From: Actinobacteria bacterium ATB1
GTDB lineage: Bacteria; Actinomycetota; Acidimicrobiia; UBA2766
Direction: 5' to 3'
NCBI GenBank assembly: GCA_021404985.1
Contig: QWHP01000164.1
Coordinates: forward strand, 1-6,687
DNA length: 6,687 bases
Part shown: positions 4,936 through 6,687 of the stretch, in pieces
How positions within the stretch are numbered: the first letter of the stretch is position 1
How the letters are laid out: each line of letters starts with the position of its first letter
The notes under the pieces: generated by a model
What the model was told of the DNA's origin: nothing
The model's database searches: none
Seen by the model: the letters and a program-made list of their open reading frames with translations, nothing else
Position numbers and translations under genes: made by a program

Positions 4936-6687
4936 TCAGGGGGTCACTGTGAAGTTGACCCAGGGTTTCGTCGGGTCGATGTTCCCCGACGTGTCGTCGG
5001 TCCGGAGGGACATGCCGTAGCTCCCGGGTGCAGGAGGAGCCCACGTGTAGGTCCAGGCGCTCGTGGGCATGCCCGGCGTCGAAAGGGCCGCGTTCAGCGT
5101 CGTGTAAGCGCCCCACGCCGTACCCGTCCACCAGAGCATGGTCGCGTTGTCCCTGATCGCGATCTTGACGGCTCCGACGCCGACATCGTCGGATGCGCTG
5201 CCGGACATGGCAATCGGGCTCAGCGGGTGTGTCGAGTTCTTCGCCGGTACCGTGACCGTCCCATCGGGGGCCGTCGCATCCGGACCCGACGTCACGTCGA
5301 ATGTTGTCAGGGCAGGCGGTGTGGAGATGTTCGACGAGGTGTCGGCCACCCGGAAGGTGGCGCCGTAGGTCCCGCCTGAGGGCGCTGCCCACGAGAACGT
5401 CCACGACGTCGAAGCTGCCCCGGAAGCTGCGACCTGGGCGGGCAGCCAGGCTTGTCCGGCCTGCCAGGCCGTGCCGTCCCACCACTGTCCTGTGCCCGTG
5501 TCCTGCAGTGCGACTTCGACTCCGGCAACACCGACGTTGTCGGACGCCGCACCGGACAGTGCAACCGTGCCGAGCGGGAACCTCTGGCCCGCAAGGGGCG
5601 TGTCCAGCGAACCTGCCGGATCGGTCGTGTCGGGCACGACCGTGAAGTTCACCCAGGGCTTCGTGGGGTCGGTGTTTCCCGATGTGTCGTCGGTCCGGAC
5701 CTGGAGTCCGTAGTTGCCCGGGGGAGGGTCTTCCCACGTGGAGGACCACGTCGACGAGCCCGCACCAGGACTCGCCAGCGTCGCTGCGAGCCAGGTCTGG
5801 GCTCCCCAGCCGGAGCCGTTCCACCACTGCATGGTGGCGTTGTCGCGGATCGAAATCTTCACCGCCGCAACCCCGATGTCGTCGGTGGCCGATCCCGCGA
5901 ATGTGACGTCCGATCCGAAGGGGATCTGCTGGCCTTCGGCCGGAGTCGAGAGGGCGCCGTCCGGGGGTGTCGTGTCGGTCGTGCTGCTGACCGAGAAACC
6001 CACCCCGGGCAGCTGAGCCGACTGGTTGCCCGACGTGTCCTCGACCCGAAGTCCGAGAGAGTACTCCCCGCCCGAAGGCGGTGCCCACTGATAAGTCCAA
6101 GTCTTTGCGGTGGCACTCGCCCCGCTGAGTGCGGTCGGAAGCCAGGCGACCGATGCCTGCCATTGGCTTCCGTCCCACCACAGGCCCGACACCGAGTCCT
6201 GAATCGAGACCGCTGCCTCTGCAACCCCCCGATCATCTGTAGCGGTGCCGGAGAGCGTGATCATCCCGAGCGGGAAGGCCTGACCGGCAAAGGGCACCGC
6301 TACCGCACCCTCGGGAGCGGTCGTGTCCGGCGGCAGGGGATCGGTCACCGTGAACGTGATCCAGGGCTTGGTCGGGTCGACATTGCCCGATGTGTCCTCG
6401 GCACGGACCTGCAGCGCATACGACCCAGTGGCGGGGGGTTCCCAGGTGTAGGACCACGCCGTCGACACCATGTACGGGCTCGTGAGAGATGCGTCCAGCC
6501 AGGTGAAGGAGGCGCTCCAGCCCGAACCGTTCCACCACTGGAGCGTCGCCGTGTTGCGTATCGCGACCTTCACAGATCCGACGGCGACGTCGTCGACGGC
6601 GCTGCCGCTGAACGGAATCGCAGCAAGCGGGATGGCTTGGTTCTGCGTGGGGGCGGACACGGTACCATCCGCTGCGATCGTGTCGGC
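4936..6687 (-). CDS. Ig-like repeat surface protein, C-terminal part (5' end outside window)
   Basis: The frame is open to the right edge, so the N-terminus and any catalytic or signal region lie beyond 6687; a GTG near 6660 sits inside a repeat and is not a real start. The visible 583 residues are five consecutive Ig-like beta-sandwich repeats of 114-120 residues. Shared features are a DTTAPxG opening, a SGxAxDDxGV block, a WWxGxxW motif, a WxPPxxGxY block and a (D)DTSGN turn. Such repeats occur in actinobacterial secreted proteins, often behind an enzymatic domain, where they act as stalks or binding modules. Repeats 1, 3 and 5 share one form (IRDNATMxWW, then DPTKPWVNFTV near the end). Repeats 2 and 4 share another (xQDxxxGxWWDGxxWQA, then AWLP and PPSGG/APSGG). 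There is no LPXTG motif, transmembrane helix or charged tail after the last repeat: it simply ends FTVTP, so the protein is either released or anchored by its unseen N-terminal part. The product is presumably extracellular, because there are no cysteines and the repeats are typical of exported proteins. A precise function cannot be given. Confidence 0.85.
   Translation of the reverse strand, partial: ADTIAADGTVSAPTQNQAIPLAAIPFSGSAVDDVAVGSVKVAIRNTATLQWWNGSGWSASFTWLDASLTSPYMVSTAWSYTWEPPATGSYALQVRAEDTSGNVDPTKPWITFTVTDPLPPDTTAPEGAVAVPFAGQAFPLGMITLSGTATDDRGVAEAAVSIQDSVSGLWWDGSQWQASVAWLPTALSGASATAKTWTYQWAPPSGGEYSLGLRVEDTSGNQSAQLPGVGFSVSSTTDTTPPDGALSTPAEGQQIPFGSDVTFAGSATDDIGVAAVKISIRDNATMQWWNGSGWGAQTWLAATLASPGAGSSTWSSTWEDPPPGNYGLQVRTDDTSGNTDPTKPWVNFTVVPDTTDPAGSLDTPLAGQRFPLGTVALSGAASDNVGVAGVEVALQDTGTGQWWDGTAWQAGQAWLPAQVAASGAASTSWTFSWAAPSGGTYGATFRVADTSSNISTPPALTTFDVTSGPDATAPDGTVTVPAKNSTHPLSPIAMSGSASDDVGVGAVKIAIRDNATMLWWTGTAWGAYTTLNAALSTPGMPTSAWTYTWAPPAPGSYGMSLRTDDTSGNIDPTKPWVNFTVTP
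4939..6687 (-). repeat. Five-unit Ig-like repeat array with A-B-A-B-A order
   Basis: Unit borders by codon count, in protein order: R1 (A) 6687-6328, R2 (B) 6327-5977, R3 (A) 5976-5632, R4 (B) 5631-5281, R5 (A) 5280-4939. By hand alignment R3 and R5 agree at 67 of 115 columns and R2 and R4 at 56 of 117, while neighbouring A and B units agree clearly less. At DNA level the ends of the A units are most alike: 4947-5007 and 5639-5699 differ at only 7 of 61 bases, and 6347-6407 is a further, more diverged copy. The period of the higher-order unit is about 0.69-0.71 kb. Confidence 0.85.

Noticed and set aside
4460..6181. Minus-strand open frame of 573 codons spanning the Ig-repeat gene, the gap and the start of the barrel gene
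   Set aside because: It is an out-of-frame reading of the repeats, giving Gly/Arg/His-rich repeated nonsense, and it crosses the hairpin and the signal-peptide start of the next gene.

Overview
The window is high-GC, densely coding DNA that looks actinobacterial. The long Thr/Pro linker in a secreted protein, the DTTAP...DDxGV...WWxGxxW...DTSGN repeats and the style of the sulfotransferases resemble Actinomycetota, perhaps Acidimicrobiia. That placement is inference from sequence style; no marker gene is present.

Layout from left to right: (i) positions 1 to about 225 hold no recognisable gene and are less GC-rich at the third codon position than the rest. (ii) A plus-strand GT4-type glycosyltransferase ends at 1222. 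Its C-terminal half is intact, but the first part of its acceptor-binding Rossmann fold is missing or unrecognisable. (iii) A minus-strand gene (3116 to 1215) encodes an unusual 633-residue protein with two different sulfotransferase domains in tandem. Its stop codon overlaps the end of the glycosyltransferase gene tail to tail. (iv) A minus-strand gene (4731 to 3265) encodes a secreted protein: signal peptide, a (beta/alpha)-barrel domain resembling clan-A glycoside hydrolases, a Thr/Pro linker and a C-terminal fibronectin type III domain. (v) A minus-strand gene that enters from the right edge and stops at 4936 consists, in the visible 583 residues, entirely of five Ig-like repeats arranged A-B-A-B-A.

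Taken together, the genes suggest a cell-envelope or exopolysaccharide locus. A cytoplasmic glycosyltransferase and a PAPS-dependent double sulfotransferase could build and sulfate a glycan. The secreted barrel/FN3 protein and the Ig-repeat protein would act outside the cell in glycan processing, binding or adhesion. This functional link is inferred from adjacency only. The three minus-strand genes are separated by 204 and 148 bases with hairpins in the gaps, so they need not be one tight operon. I see no RNA gene, CRISPR array, insertion sequence or recognisable defence system.
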